Source: Tetrahymena thermophila SB210 (taxonomy: Eukaryota > Ciliophora > Oligohymenophorea > Hymenostomatida > Tetrahymenidae). Taken from it: a stretch of 64,000 nucleotides of DNA. The stretch spans positions 436,727-500,726 of the forward strand of contig NW_002476569.1 in the NCBI RefSeq assembly GCF_000189635.1, written 5' to 3'. Positions within the stretch are counted from its first letter, which is position 1, and the number at the start of each line of letters is the position of its first letter. Below the pieces are notes generated by a model. It was not told the DNA's origin and searched no databases. It was given only the letters and a program-made list of their open reading frames with translations. This document shows positions 14,201 to 30,065 of the stretch, piece after piece. A program made the position numbers and the translations under genes.

Positions 14201-17200
14201 AAATAAAGAATATTACAATTTAAAATATAAACGTTTAAGATAATACTAATACACAACAAATCTAAAAAAGAACATTAGTTTAAATAGATTATTTAGAGAA
14301 TACTTCAGTCTTTAATTTTTTTGGTTGCTAATTAATTCTCATTAAAAGTTCATATTTTAGCTAAAATTTTTAGATGATGATTATTTATTCAATTAACTAA
14401 TATTAATAAAATAATATTCTTGCTTCATTGTTTGATGATACAATTGATATTTTAGATGTAAATTTTAGCGAAAACGTTCTAGAAAGTAAATATCTTTTAT
14501 TTATACAGAACTCTTTTATTCAGTTAATTAACATCACTTGTGAATTTAATTAAGGAGGATTTGCTTTAAGCTAATCTGAATAAATAAAAATTGAAAATTG
14601 CTAATTTTCAGATAACAAATCATAAAATGGGGGTGCTATTTCTTTTTTAGGAATTTAGGAGAAAGTTTAATTTATTAACTCTTTATTTAAGAAAAATTAA
14701 GCTGTGAGTAGTGGAGGAGCATTTTTATTTGTAGATATAGGTAATTGTGAGATATTATTTGATTCTAAAACAAAATTAATTTAAAATAAAGCTATGATTG
14801 GAGGAGGTTTAAGGATAATTATAAATATCACTAATTTTTTGTAAATTCCTAATACTTTCCCTTTTTATTAAAATGTATATTAAAATTAAGCAGAAATTTA
14901 TGGAAACGATGCTACAACTTACCCCTAATAACTAGTTATATAAAATGCAAATAATAATTACCAATAAAATTCATATTAATTTAAATTTTATGAAAGCTAA
15001 AATAATATTCCATAAATGTATCAACAAGAATACTCAAGATATGTTGATATTAAGGAATTTTAGAGTGGCGGATAGCTTGATTTAAGAATTTATATTTTGG
15101 ATAATTATAATCGTTATATTTCTTTTTAATTAGATAAATTGCTTTAAAGTTAATATCCGATTGAAGTACAGGAAGAATTAAAAAATATTTAGATCAGCGT
15201 AAATAATTTAAACATAGAAGCAACCTAATTAATAGGTGAAAGAATAATTGATTATAACTAATATAATTCTAGTGGATTAGTATTTGAGTTAACAGGGCTG
15301 TAAATCTTAGGAACTTTGTAAACAGTTTAACTTTTTTCTATCAGCTCAAGTGTATATACATTTCCAAATAAATAAAAACCAATTTTCTTATCAATATAAT
15401 TTAGAAAATGCTAGCTAGGAGAAATTATTTAATAAATTACTAAGAAGATAGTAATATGTAAGTATTGTTCTGAAACTACTTACTCATTAAATGATCCAGA
15501 AGCTTTATACGATTAAAGTTTAAAATATGGAATTAAAAATTAATGTAACAATTGTCCTTCTTCTGCTTTATAGTGCTATGGATAATTTATTATGCTTAAA
15601 AATGGTTATTGGAGATCAAATAATTTGACTGATGAAATAGTTGCATGCGATATTTAAATAGATTCTTGCTAAGCTGAAAATCCTAATAATATTGACTATT
15701 GTTCTGTTGGATATTTAGGCCCTCTATGTTAATAATGTGATACAACAGGAGCAATATGGAAAGGAACTCGCTATCAAGAATCAATGATTTAAGGAGTTTG
15801 CAAAGAATGCGCTAGTACTTACCTATAGCTCTTATACATTTTACTTAAATTAAGTGTGCTTATACTATATTTTTATTTTAATATGTACGTCTTCTTAAAG
15901 TAATTTAAATTTTCTTAAACTTGCTACTATATGAGAGCATTAAAAATAATACCATTAAACTAAAATGATATAACTGATTAATCTGGATTTCAGATAAAAA
16001 CAATTATTAGTTATTATCAGATATCTTCAATGCTGTTTCCTAAATTTTCACTTATACCTCTGCGCTTAAATTTAATTAATAGCATCTTGGGTCAACCAAA
16101 CAAATAAATAGCATTAGGTATAGATTGTTTAATAAAAGCTGAATACATAGACCAATTAGGAATAATTATTGTTTAAGAAATAATTTAAATTTTAATACCT
16201 CAAGTGATTCTCATCATAATATGTTTAATACTTTTTATGATATAAGTTTTTACTTACACTAGAATTAGGTCATATCATTATCATGTGATCTTTCATGTTC
16301 ATAATATCTTTTTTTAAATAATTTAAATATAATATTTCTTAAAATCCTTATCATGTACTTAAATTGGAAGCCAGCAATATAATCCATATGATTTAAGAGT
16401 AAAATGTGATGATATTAACACTATAAAAGTCAGTTACCCAATATCTGTGTCGATATTATTATATAAAATATTTTTCCCTATACTTATTCTCTTAAATATT
16501 AGAAAAAATAAATCTAAATTGAATGAATGCAATACAAAATATAAATATGGATATTATTATGAAGAATATAAAAAAGAATACTATTACTGGGAATTTATAA
16601 GAACTTATTTGAAAATAATTCTTCTTTGCATTTATATGATAGTATAGCCATACTTATAATAAACTTCTATTTTTATGATTTAAGTAATAATAGCTACCTA
16701 TATTAAAATACTTTAGCAAGTAAATCCTTTTTTATCAAAAACTACTTAGAATAGTGAGATAATATGCTACACATTAATATCTATAAAGTTATTCTTTCAA
16801 ATGATCTCATTTGATACTAAAAATTTTTAGATTTTAGCTTAAATCTTTTAGATTGCTATTGATTTTTCTTTTTTAACATTTTCATTANNNNNNNNNNNNN
16901 NNNNNNNNNNNNNNNNNNNNNNNNNNNNNNNNNNNNNNNNNNNNNNNNNNNNNNNNNNNNNNNNNNNNNNNNNNNNNNNNNNNNNNNTTTTATTATTGGA
17001 AACTAATATATAGAAACTTGAATGTAATTAAAAAATTAAAGCATCAAATTCATTAAAAAGATTCAAAAAAAAATAAATAAAAAAAGACAAACTAACTTTT
17101 TAAAATGGATTTAAAAAAATATTAATACAAATTTTAATTAGAATAATCTAAAATTTAATCATTTAGCAGTAGAAATACTTTCTACAAGATGGTTAGCTAA

Positions 17201-17341
17201 TCTATTAATAATTCCAATATCACTGGATCTCCATTAATTTAACCTCAAAAATAACTCTTTATAAAAAAGCGGCCTAGTATAAATTAGGTTTTACCAAAAA
17301 AATAACTCCATAGTTCTTTTAAAATAACTTCAGATTGTTGA
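8288..17341 (+). CDS. Giant multi-pass membrane protein, complete except for an assembly gap
   Basis: Exons are 8288..11576 and 11864..17341, with 100 N at 16888-16987. About 2,930 residues are expected. The N-terminus has a signal peptide (MKKSIFLILSIFVLKGF), then a furin-like or EGF-like Cys-rich stretch with CNQC repeats near residues 20-90. A long beta-rich region follows, then beta-helix-like GGA/GGG repeats (near 14560-14810), Cys-rich motifs including CQQC at 15727-15738, and 8-9 membrane helices from about 15830. A hydrophilic tail ends at TGA 17339-17341. The order matches the upstream gene throughout, so this is a tandem duplicate. It has no counterpart of the 59-base intron near that gene's 3' end. 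It is probably a surface protein; ligand and function are unknown. Confidence 0.88.
11577..11863 (+). other. Intron of the second giant membrane protein gene
   Basis: 287 bases, GT..AG. Exon 1 (frame of 8288) would meet TGA shortly after 11780, and the downstream frame is different, so splicing is needed. The position and phase match the first intron of the paralogue. Confidence 0.65.
16888..16987. other. Assembly gap of exactly 100 N
   Basis: The run of 100 N is a typical placeholder of unknown size. Coding frames on the two sides differ by one base, and the paralogue has 43 codons (7028-7156) in the matching interval. The real gap is therefore probably 129 bases. Confidence 0.95.
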
Positions 17342-17442
17342 AATTTAATTATAAATAGTTTTATTTTAAATATTTAAAAATTAAAAAAGTAAAATACATT
17401 TATTTTCGTAATTGATAATAATACTGAATTTCAAGTTTATGT

Positions 17443-17489
17443 TGCGCATTTCATTATTCTTATTCTTGAATAATGAGTGAAACTGCGCA
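17443..17489. repeat. Imperfect inverted repeat (potential hairpin)
   Basis: Outer arms TGCGCA (17443-17448 and 17484-17489) and inner arms TCATTATTC (17451-17459) and GAATAATGA (17468-17476) flank an 8-base loop. It lies about 100 bases after the stop of the upstream gene and is unusually GC-containing for an intergenic site here. It could be a 3' processing or regulatory element, or chance. Confidence 0.4.
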
Positions 17490-17700
17490 GTTTTAAATTA
17501 AACGCATATTTATTGATACAATTAAAAATATATTTTATTAAATATTTATAATTACAAACTTTGATTTATTTTTTTATTAAATTTGATTGTAAATTATAAA
17601 AAAACCTAATCTATTTTTAATTTTCAAAAAACAAAAAAAAGATATTTTAAATAAAAGTAATAGATTGTAATAAACATTAGAATTTAATTTATTTGATAAA

Positions 17701-18069
17701 ATGAGTAAAGATAGATAGTAAAGGCTTAACTTATTTTAAATATTAAGATTGCTGTAAAGAAATCATTTAAAAAATAAATAATCTAATAACAGTTTTTTAT
17801 ATTTCGTATTGGATGATTTGAAATATAAAATATTGATAGTCTAATTAAAGATTTTGATTTAGATTCATCAAATATTTCGTTTGTGGTAAATTTAATAGTT
17901 CCTCAAGTTGGTGAACTGCAGATTATTTATATTTGACTATAAAAGATACTTTTCAGTGATTAGAAAGTTATTATCGAAAGAAATTATTAAATTAATTAAT
18001 TCATATAGATACGATTAATTTTGGTTAAAAATTATGTAATAAAAGAAATAGTCTAACATAAGGAGGTGA
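17701..18069 (+). CDS. Doubtful small ORF, 122 residues
   Basis: An ATG (context AAAATG) opens a 122-codon frame to TGA 18067-18069 in the ciliate code. The product is basic, rich in Leu, Ile, Lys and Gln, without a recognisable domain. With TGA as sole stop in such AT-rich DNA, open frames of this length arise by chance fairly often. A second frame over about 17813-17935 gives a more protein-like stretch (it contains NISFVVNLIVPQVGE) but has no start. The region may hold a small gene with an unrecognised intron, or a relic. Confidence 0.25.
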
Positions 18070-18296
18070 TTTACAATACGTAATCCTTAATAATTATATA
18101 TATATATAACTATATTAATTTAAAACTTATATATTTTTTAATTTATATCATTTGAAAATTAAGAAGATTCCTCTTATCATAAAAGTATTATTTGATTAAT
18201 AAAAAAAATTATAATATTTAAATTATCTAATTAAATAGGAAACCTAAATATAAAAAGTATAATAAGTACTTTTCATAAGAAGAAACTAGCAAAACC

Positions 18297-19439
18297 ATGA
18301 TTGATTACCCTTTGTTAATAGTTAAAGCTATATTTTTAATTATTCTGGTTTATTTTATTGTCTTTGCAAATGGCTTTATGCTGAGCGGAAAATCACGTTT
18401 TAGAAACAATTGTCTTGCAAGTACGCTTAGTATTTTAGCATCTTTTATTCACTTTTCATCTAACGTTCTACTAAAAGTTTAAATCTGTTATTTGTTTTCT
18501 CAGTAGCAGAGCTTATTAATTTTGATCATGGAACTACCTCTCTTGATTGTAGCAGTTTTTAACTATATTTAAATCAAAGATTTTTACTTGGCTATGATGA
18601 GTTGGGCTTTACATTTAACTCAATACGATTTGTTTACTATATCATCTAAATGTTTTCCTTATAATCATGTAATATTACATACAGGATCAAGTTTTTTCTA
18701 TCAATAGGTATAGATTATGTTTATTGTAAAGGTTTATAATACTCTAATCTATGTGATAAAATTGCTGAGCCATAGAGATAGTGATGAAAGTAATGAAATC
18801 ATTCTTACATTTGCGATTGTAAGCTGCTCTACCTTTTTAATTTAGTTGTATTATAATTACATCAACAAACAAACAATTGATATTCATTCCTAACAGAAGC
18901 TATAAAAATTGTAATATAATGAAAAGACAAAAAAGTTAAAAGCTGAATTGTAGAATGTCAAAAAAATTTACATTTGCTTTGATCAAAATATTGTTTGTGA
19001 TAAAGATTGCTAAGAACTTATTTAGGCTTGCTTTTACTAATTCTAAAATTGCGAAATACTTTCAAAATTTATAAAAAGAACTGAGTCAAAAAATGGGTTC
19101 TAAAAAATTGAAATAACAGAAAGCAAATATTTAAATCTAATTGAAAAGAGTCTCTACAAATCTTAGTTTGCCAACAAAATAAAAAAAATAAATTTTCTTG
19201 ATTACTTTAATGCAAATTAGCTAACTCAAGCTCTAATTAAAAGTGGAAATCTTATTAATTTTAACTTATTGTATTTTGATTAAAACTAAGTTAAGAAGGA
19301 ACAAAAATTAGCTATTAATTATCTTAAAATTGTCAAAAAATACGAAGTTTTTCAATTAAGTGTTTTAGCTTATTTTAGAAATATTTCTTAATATTAAACA
19401 TATAATCCAAATTTTATTATTCTTGATTTGTATCTTTGA
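18297..19439 (+). CDS. Hypothetical multi-pass membrane protein, 380 residues
   Basis: Single exon from ATG 18297 to TGA 19437-19439, with many in-frame TAA/TAG read as Gln. The N-terminal ~210 residues are hydrophobic, with about 5-6 likely membrane helices starting at residue 4. The C-terminal ~170 residues are soluble-looking and charged, with a cluster of Cys (CDKDC, then QAC, NCE near residues 235-265) that could bind metal or form disulphides. I do not recognise the family. The standard code ends at residue 61. The gene stands alone, about 230 bases after the doubtful ORF. Confidence 0.75.
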
Positions 19440-20895
19440 ATTATCAAAATTTTTATATTCTTTATTTGGATGTATTACAAATGATTATTAATTATTTTCA
19501 ATTATTTTAAAATATCAAAATATTTTATTTTTAAAGATTAAATAAAATAATCCAAAATTTATTTATTAAAATTAATTGAGATGGTATATCTAAAAATAAA
19601 TCCATTAAGTTATTTAATAGATAATATTTTTAGAAATTTATTCTAAACTAATTTAAGCCCAAAAGCATTTTTAGAACAAGCTAATTTGAAATTTAATTAA
19701 TATATTTAATAGATCAATTACAAAACCAAATTAAATTTTATATAAATGGATCTTCGCAGTTATTAAAAATAATTATTTACTATATATAAATTACCAGTTT
19801 ACAAAATAAAATGATGTAAATTGAAAGCTTTTCTCAGAAATATTTCTAGAATTTAAGTAATTTACTATAATTCCATAAATATTCTAAAAATATTCTATAA
19901 TTATTTTCTAGATCAAATTAGCCTTAATTTCTCTTTTATTTCTATATCTAATTTAAAATTAAACAGTATTTTTATGGGTTTATATCTTTTCACAAAGTAA
20001 TTTATATTTTTATTAATAAAATTTTTACTTTAAAATTATTGTATTTAAAAAAGTTATTTTGATTTGAAAGTATTTTTTTTTTGTTTTCTTAATTTATTGA
20101 CCAAAAGTAAGTACATAATTTCTAAATATTTATAAAATTAATGAGTATAAAAATTTAGAGTGAAAGGGAAAATATTTTTTATTTAATTCATAAATTGAAC
20201 AAGAAAAGAAGTATTGTAATGAAATACTGTAAAAAAAAGCTTTTCTTATTATCAGTTTATCTTTCTTAACATTCAAAGAATTATAAATAAATTGCTAAAA
20301 AAGTTAAAATTTATGAAAAGTAAGTATGTTTTTCGTGACAAATGAGTTAATATTTAGTTAATATGTGTTTAATATAAAATAAAAAATAGTTTTTAATTTA
20401 TATTGTAAACTGAAAATAAAATAAATTTTATAATTAGAAGCGTAAATTTAAAATATTTTTTTTAAAAAATACTTAAAACTTTTTAGATTCTCATTAATTA
20501 TGTGGCTAATATATCATAATTTGTTTTTTTGGAATTATGGAGTTTTATCGATTATGAGCAGGACAATAAATTGTCATAATTCAATTATAAATATAAATTA
20601 TTTTTTTAAATGAAATGTATATTTTACAATAAAATTGAAATTAAACAAATTGCATAATATATCACATAAATATTTTCTATCATTTAAAATAAATTTATTT
20701 CATATTTTGAAATATTTTTTATTATTAGTTGAAAATAAATAATACAATTTTTTATTTATCTTTTACAAAAAAATTAAAAAAGTTAAATTATATTATATAT
20801 ATTTTACTATTTCATTCTATTATTATGTTTTTAGAGTATTTGTATAGTAAATTATTAAACAAAAAATTATTTATATAATAATAATTTTAAGGAAT
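19440..20895. other. AT-rich intergenic region
   Basis: About 1.45 kb between a + strand gene and the 3' end of a - strand gene. I see only AT-rich sequence with A or T runs; no convincing ORF or RNA gene. Confidence 0.6.
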
Positions 20896-22497
20896 TCAAT
20901 CTAAATCATCACAAAAGAATGGCTAAATCTGAATTTTAGAATTTTCTAATTCTTTTGGGATTTCAGTATGTTGCGTGAATGAAGAACCAAGAGATATTCT
21001 CCATAATTTAGTTAACTTCGATATGAAGGGAACCAGGTTAGTTAAGACATTATCTGTGTCAATCTAGTTGTTCTCACTGAGTCTGATATCTTCAATGTTA
21101 GCTAACAAACTAGGATTGCTAAGTAACTGAACATAAGCTTCATTTGTTATGTCACAAGCACTAATGTTAAGGTAAGTTAATTATAGGTTTTTAGCACTCA
21201 AAATAGCATTGACTACTTCATCTTTTAGTTATAGATTTTCTCTAACATAGAAGTACTTAAGGGATTCAACTACTTTAAGATAATCGGAGAATATTGTTTT
21301 AATAGATTTTTGTGTTAAGTTGAGTGCTCCTAAACCTAATGCGTTGAGAGCAATTGAATTTTCTTAAAGTATTTTAAAAATAATACATATTCCTTCTTCA
21401 TTTAACAGCTCATTTTGGCTCAAATCTAAGTTTTTAATAAGTTTCAATTAAGGAATAATAATAGCTGCTGATTTTTCTGATAAGTTAGTTTTTCTGAGGC
21501 TCAATGTGGTAAGCTAATTTAAAATGGAAGTGTGTTTTAAATCTGTTTCATTTTGCAAGTCGTTGAAGAGATTTTCATTACCTTCTAAGTCCAAATATTC
21601 TAACCTAGATAAATCATTTGATAGCCAAACATTGAGCAAATCAGTAGTTAACCTGATATTTTTTAAGTAAAGTCTTTTTAAATTAAATTTGACAGCAGCA
21701 TTATCATTATTCTATTAGAAATTGTATAAATCTTTTAATTCGGAGTCCTCAATAATTTCTCTAATATCAGAAAGATCTAAAACTTCTAATCCAGGAATAA
21801 AAGGGATCTTTTTTAAGTTTTTGTAGCCTTCAGGAATAATCTTTGTGAAAGATAAATCCAAATGTTTAAGGTTTTTTCCTTTCGCAGCATCTTCAGTAGT
21901 GAAAGCATTTAAGTTGATCATTTGATGATTTCTAGAAAGGACAAGAGTGTGTAAATTTTCAAATAACTTTGATTTAACTAAAACATGTAAACCCTTATCA
22001 GAAACTCCAGTATTGTTTAAATTCAATTCCCTGATACTTGTTAAATCAGAAATATCAGAAAAGATATTATCAGTTAATAGCTTATTATTCTTCAAGTTAA
22101 GAATAGTCAAGTTGTGGAATGTATTAGGCTAAAAGAGCTTTTTGAGAGAAGCATTATCAAAAGAAGTGTTTGTTGCTAAATTTAGTTCAATCAAAGAAGG
22201 AAAGTATTTATCTGCATTTTCTAAAAGAAAATCAACATCTTTTGAATTTAAGTAACTATTCATAATTCTTAATTTCTCAGTCTTTCCATGCTTTTCTGGA
22301 TCATAAACCTCTAAAAATTTCTTTAAAACTAATTCTTTTTGGCTTTTTAAAAGGTAGACAAATTCAAAAATATTTCGACTATCCTTAGTTAAGTCAGGCA
22401 ATTTCTTTTCGAATGTTATCTAAGCCTTCTAAAGAGTGTGCTCTATTCTAATAAGTTTATCTTATTCTTTCTATTCAAATAAAATTTAGTTCAACAT
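20896..22497 (-). CDS. Leucine-rich repeat protein (RNI-like), 533 residues
   Basis: Uninterrupted frame from ATG at 22497 down to TGA (20898-20896) with Gln encoded by TAA/TAG. After an ~85-residue N-terminal helical part come repeated LRR motifs such as LIELNLATN, LNLKNNKL, LRELNLNNT-type, LKHLDLSFT, LEVLDLSD, LEYLDLEGN, LTTLSLRKTNLS and LKNLDLSQNEL. The spacing of about 25-35 residues fits ribonuclease-inhibitor-like LRRs. There is no signal peptide, membrane helix or kinase domain, so it is probably a cytoplasmic protein-interaction scaffold. Partners are unknown; such proteins are numerous in ciliates. No intron is needed. Confidence 0.88.
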
Positions 22498-23219
22498 TTT
22501 ATATCCTTCCTTATATTAACTTATTAATTAAACAGATTCTTGCTTCTTTTTAAAATATTCAAATATTAATTAATTAATTTAATTTATACAATTAATAAAG
22601 ATACACACACTTGTTCTAGAAGTCTTCAATAATATTTTTATATGTAAATCCTATAAATAATAATGAATTAAATATTATTCAATATTGAATTATTTACTTT
22701 AATTATTAAATTTCTAAAATTTGATATTCATTAATATAAAATATACATTTGGCGTACTTTTTTATGCAAATTAAAAAATAAAAGCAGCATATTTCTTCTT
22801 GTTGGAATATTTTTTATAAAATTTTTAATTTTGTAGTTAAATAGATATTTTAAAGCTTTTTAAAAATTTTCTTTGATTCTTCTTTACAAACAAAAATAAA
22901 TTGAGAATTTTATGTGATTTAAAATAAATTATTTTAAGTAGGAAGCTTATGTGATAACTAATCTAGTTATTATTATTATTATCACTCATTAGTTATAATT
23001 CTAAAATAAATTATCTCAAACGTAAGATATATTGTCAATTTACATAAAAATTTGATTTGATAGAATAAACTATTTTTTTATTTTATAATTTTAATTTATT
23101 TAAATGTAAAGTATTTCAAATTTACTTTTTTTCAGATGTAAATAAGAAGAAGTAATCTTTAAAAAAAGAAGTAATACAATGAGTAATTGCTAAATAAAAT
23201 ATCATGTTAGATAATTTTT
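22498..23219. other. AT-rich intergenic region
   Basis: About 720 bases between two - strand genes. It should contain the promoter of the LRR gene. No ORF, repeat array or RNA gene was recognised; there is a short ATT run near 22970. Confidence 0.55.
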
Positions 23220-24116
23220 TCATATTAAATTTTAATAAGTAGGAAGAACCTATCTTATGATATAACTAACCATATTATATAAGTCATATGATTAAATATT
23301 TTTTGGAAAGTAAAGATATGTAATAAGTTCTTTAATGAGAACTTAAAAGTAGTTAAAGTGCTCTTAAGTGATAATATTTTCAGCATTTTATTTGAAGGGA
23401 TAGGAAAGTTAGAAGAACTAAATCAAAATGTCTGCCAAATTGTCAATCGTCTGGAAAGATGTTTAAAATATAATTTTCAATGGGCTAGATATTATATGTA
23501 GATGAAATTCTAATGCTGTCCTTAAATCTTCTATAAGGATGGGAAAGTAGAGGTGTAAGCTTAGATTTTTCAGAGATTTAATTATTTTCGATAAAAATAC
23601 ATTTAATTAACTTTAGATTGAATGACTTTCATCTCTGAACCCCAAGCTAATCTGTTTTTTAAGCTAATTTAACTTTTCAATTAGCAAAAGATTGAGAAGA
23701 AATCCAAAGTTTTCATATATTTTATCAGACTAACTTGTTGTACTTAAGATAATAATTATTTTGGCTATTTCATCATATTCTAAATCATTTTAGAGTATCT
23801 TTTGTAAAAGATCATTTTGATTAGATTTTTAAATAATTTAAAATTTATATTTCTCAGTTTAATACCAGATATCTTTCATAGTATTAATGTTGATATTCCT
23901 TATAGGCCACTAAAACCCATCTAATATGTAATAGATTATTCCAAAGCGTTATCGAAGTAATTTTTTTTCACTGTTCTAATTTTTGGTTTTTTCATTAGAG
24001 TTGGTTCCGTAATTACTTTCTATTTCCTTAAGGATATTCTTATATGTGTCATCTTAGCTTTAAATAGGTGAGATCTAGGAGACAATTGTTGAAAAACTCA
24101 TATTCTATTAATCCAT
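23220..24116 (-). CDS. Hypothetical helical protein, 298 residues
   Basis: Uninterrupted ciliate-code frame from ATG 24116 to TGA (23222-23220). An in-frame TGA lies four codons upstream of the ATG, which fixes the frame's 5' limit. A second in-frame ATG at 24101 is an alternative start. The protein is rich in Leu, Ile, Asn and Gln, predicted mainly alpha-helical, with no signal peptide and no clear membrane segment. The middle has hydrophobic patches such as AKIIIILSTTS. I recognise no domain. Frequent TAA/TAG codons make it invisible to standard-code gene finding. Confidence 0.65.
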
Positions 24117-24916
24117 ATTCCCTCAAAATTTTATTTATTTTTAATTTTTTTTTATAATTAATTTTAAAAATTATTATATTAAAATTTAGCTAGAATTTAG
24201 AGATTAATAAATAATATTCTTTTTAAAGATCAAATTTTAAATTTTAACTAAATCATTAATAAGAAATTCCATTTTAATTAAATTAAGATTTCTATTTATA
24301 TTTCAAAAAAATAATAAGAAAATATAGTAAAATATTTTAAAAACATTTATAACAAAGTATAAGGCTTAATAATTTATTTTTTAACTAAATTTCATTGATG
24401 TTTATTGTAATTTTTATTTTAATTAAAAATTTAGCTCATTTTTAGCTTGCTAACAATTTTTAAAAACCAAAATTGATTTATAAGAATTTATTTATCTTAG
24501 TTTTTTTAATTAATTAGATTTGAAATTAAAGCATTTATATTGATTAACAGATTAATTTTAGTATATTTTTAAATAAAAATGTTATTTTATAAATCATGAA
24601 AATTAATTGTTAATTATAAATTAAAAATTATCATAAATATTTTAAAAGCAGCAAAAAATGAATTAAAAAATAGGAAATGAGAAGAATAATTTTTTATGGA
24701 AATTTTATAAAATCGAATACTGACATGAAATGAAATACTATTTATCTTTTATTTATTAATTTATGTATGTGTGTAAGAAAGATTTTAAGGATAAAGTATA
24801 TTTGTATTAAGTTTCAAGTAGTATTAAATTTATAATTCTATATATATTTATTTTTTAATTCAAAACAAATAGAAGTAGATTGATTTATTTATTGATTGGT
24901 TAGTTGAGTAATTCTT
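24117..24916. other. AT-rich intergenic region
   Basis: About 800 bases between the helical-protein gene and the 3' end of the CDC48 gene, both on the - strand. Only AT-rich sequence was seen. Confidence 0.55.
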
Positions 24917-28577
<3,661 letters not shown>

Positions 28578-29307
28578 TTCTTATTATGAGAATCTTTCTT
28601 TATATGTTTTGTTGCTTTATCCTAAGATATTTTTTCTTTCTTTTTATTGATTTAAAAATTATATATTTTTTATTAATTAAATTTTCTTTATAGCTTTTAT
28701 TGATCAAAATAGCTTGCCATAGCAATGAAGAATGAATAAATAATTCATTGTAAAGGGCTCAGCGTTTTTAAAATAACAATTAATTCTTCTATTTTTCTTT
28801 GCATGCTCTTCTTTCTATTAACAGACCATTTATCTATCTCTTTTAATCTATTGCTCTTTGATTTAAGCTGTATAATTTCTTTTATTCATTCATTTTCTTA
28901 TTGCAAACAAATAAATAAATAAAAAAGAAAGGGAAATTTTTCAGATCCGACAAATTATGAATCTGATCTCTTAATTAATTCACTGTTTTAATTAAGAAAT
29001 CAATCAATCAATCAGCCAACTAACTAACTAAATATCTTATTTATTAATTTGCATTTAAACCTTTTTATAGAATATTAATGCTTCTTATTAGTTCTTTTTG
29101 AAAATGTCTATTTATTTATTTTATTTTATTATCCTCATAAACAAAATCCTTTAAAAAAGCTGATAAAAGTATTAAGACTCTTACAAGACTCTACTTAAAA
29201 TAGTTTTTAATGAAAATAAAAATCAACAAATAACCTTTTTTGAAATTTTGTATCAGAAAAAAAAATCGATTTAAGTTTAAAAAATTATTTAAAAATATTC
29301 AGTCTAT
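28578..29307. other. Intergenic region upstream of CDC48
   Basis: About 730 bases that should carry the CDC48 promoter. There are short direct repeats (CAAT units near 29000, then AACT units) but no recognised regulatory motif or gene. Confidence 0.5.
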
Positions 29308-29850
29308 ATGAATTTTGATAGATTTAAAGAATAGATTCAAACAGAAATAGATGTAAAATATGAATGGGAATTTTAAAAACATGCATTTTTACTCATAATT
29401 CTAGAATATTTACCTTAAATAAAAAAACTTAATAAATATGGAAAATATAATCTAACTTAAATTGTAGAGCTGTTTATATTTTATGGTGATATATATAATG
29501 ACTGATTCTTATTTTATGAATATACATAAAATTAGATAATTAAACTGCTTATTTTTGATCCAAAATTTATTCTTAATTCCTCAGATTAATTATTATCTGA
29601 TCTTTATACCATCAAAAATATTTATTTGATTTCTTTAGAAATTTCATCAACGTATTCATATGCCTGTGCAAAAAAATTAAAAGATGAAATTTAAAATTTA
29701 GCTAATTAAAAATATGTACATCACTTTTAAAAATAAAAAAATGAAAGTAATAAACTTACTTTCTATCCAATACTTGATTTAAAAATAGTCTAAATAAAAT
29801 AATAAATTTTAGGTAATAAAAGAAACATTTTATTAAAAAAACAAACAAAT
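29308..29850 (+). CDS. Possible small gene with an internal TGA or intron
   Basis: ATG 29308 opens a protein-like frame (acidic and basic residues, Trp) that meets TGA at 29503. The same frame then stays open for over 300 codons, running antisense into the next gene. A phase-0 intron 29464..29535 (GT..AG, 72 bases) would remove the TGA and join the two parts. The 3' end is uncertain, so the end given here is approximate. No domain is recognised. It could equally be chance open frame in purine-rich sequence. Confidence 0.3.
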
Positions 29851-30065
29851 AATTTAAATATTTTTATAAACAAATAAAATGATGTTGTAAATAATTTGAT
29901 TATTATATGTATACATGTAAAAATAAAATAATTTTTAGTAGTTAACTAAATAATAAATTTATAAAATATAAGAGAAACTATTAATTTTAAAGTAAATTTT
30001 GATAAGAAAGCATTTATTAATATGAGTATAGAAAACAAAAATAACTAATTTTAATTCAGTAATTA

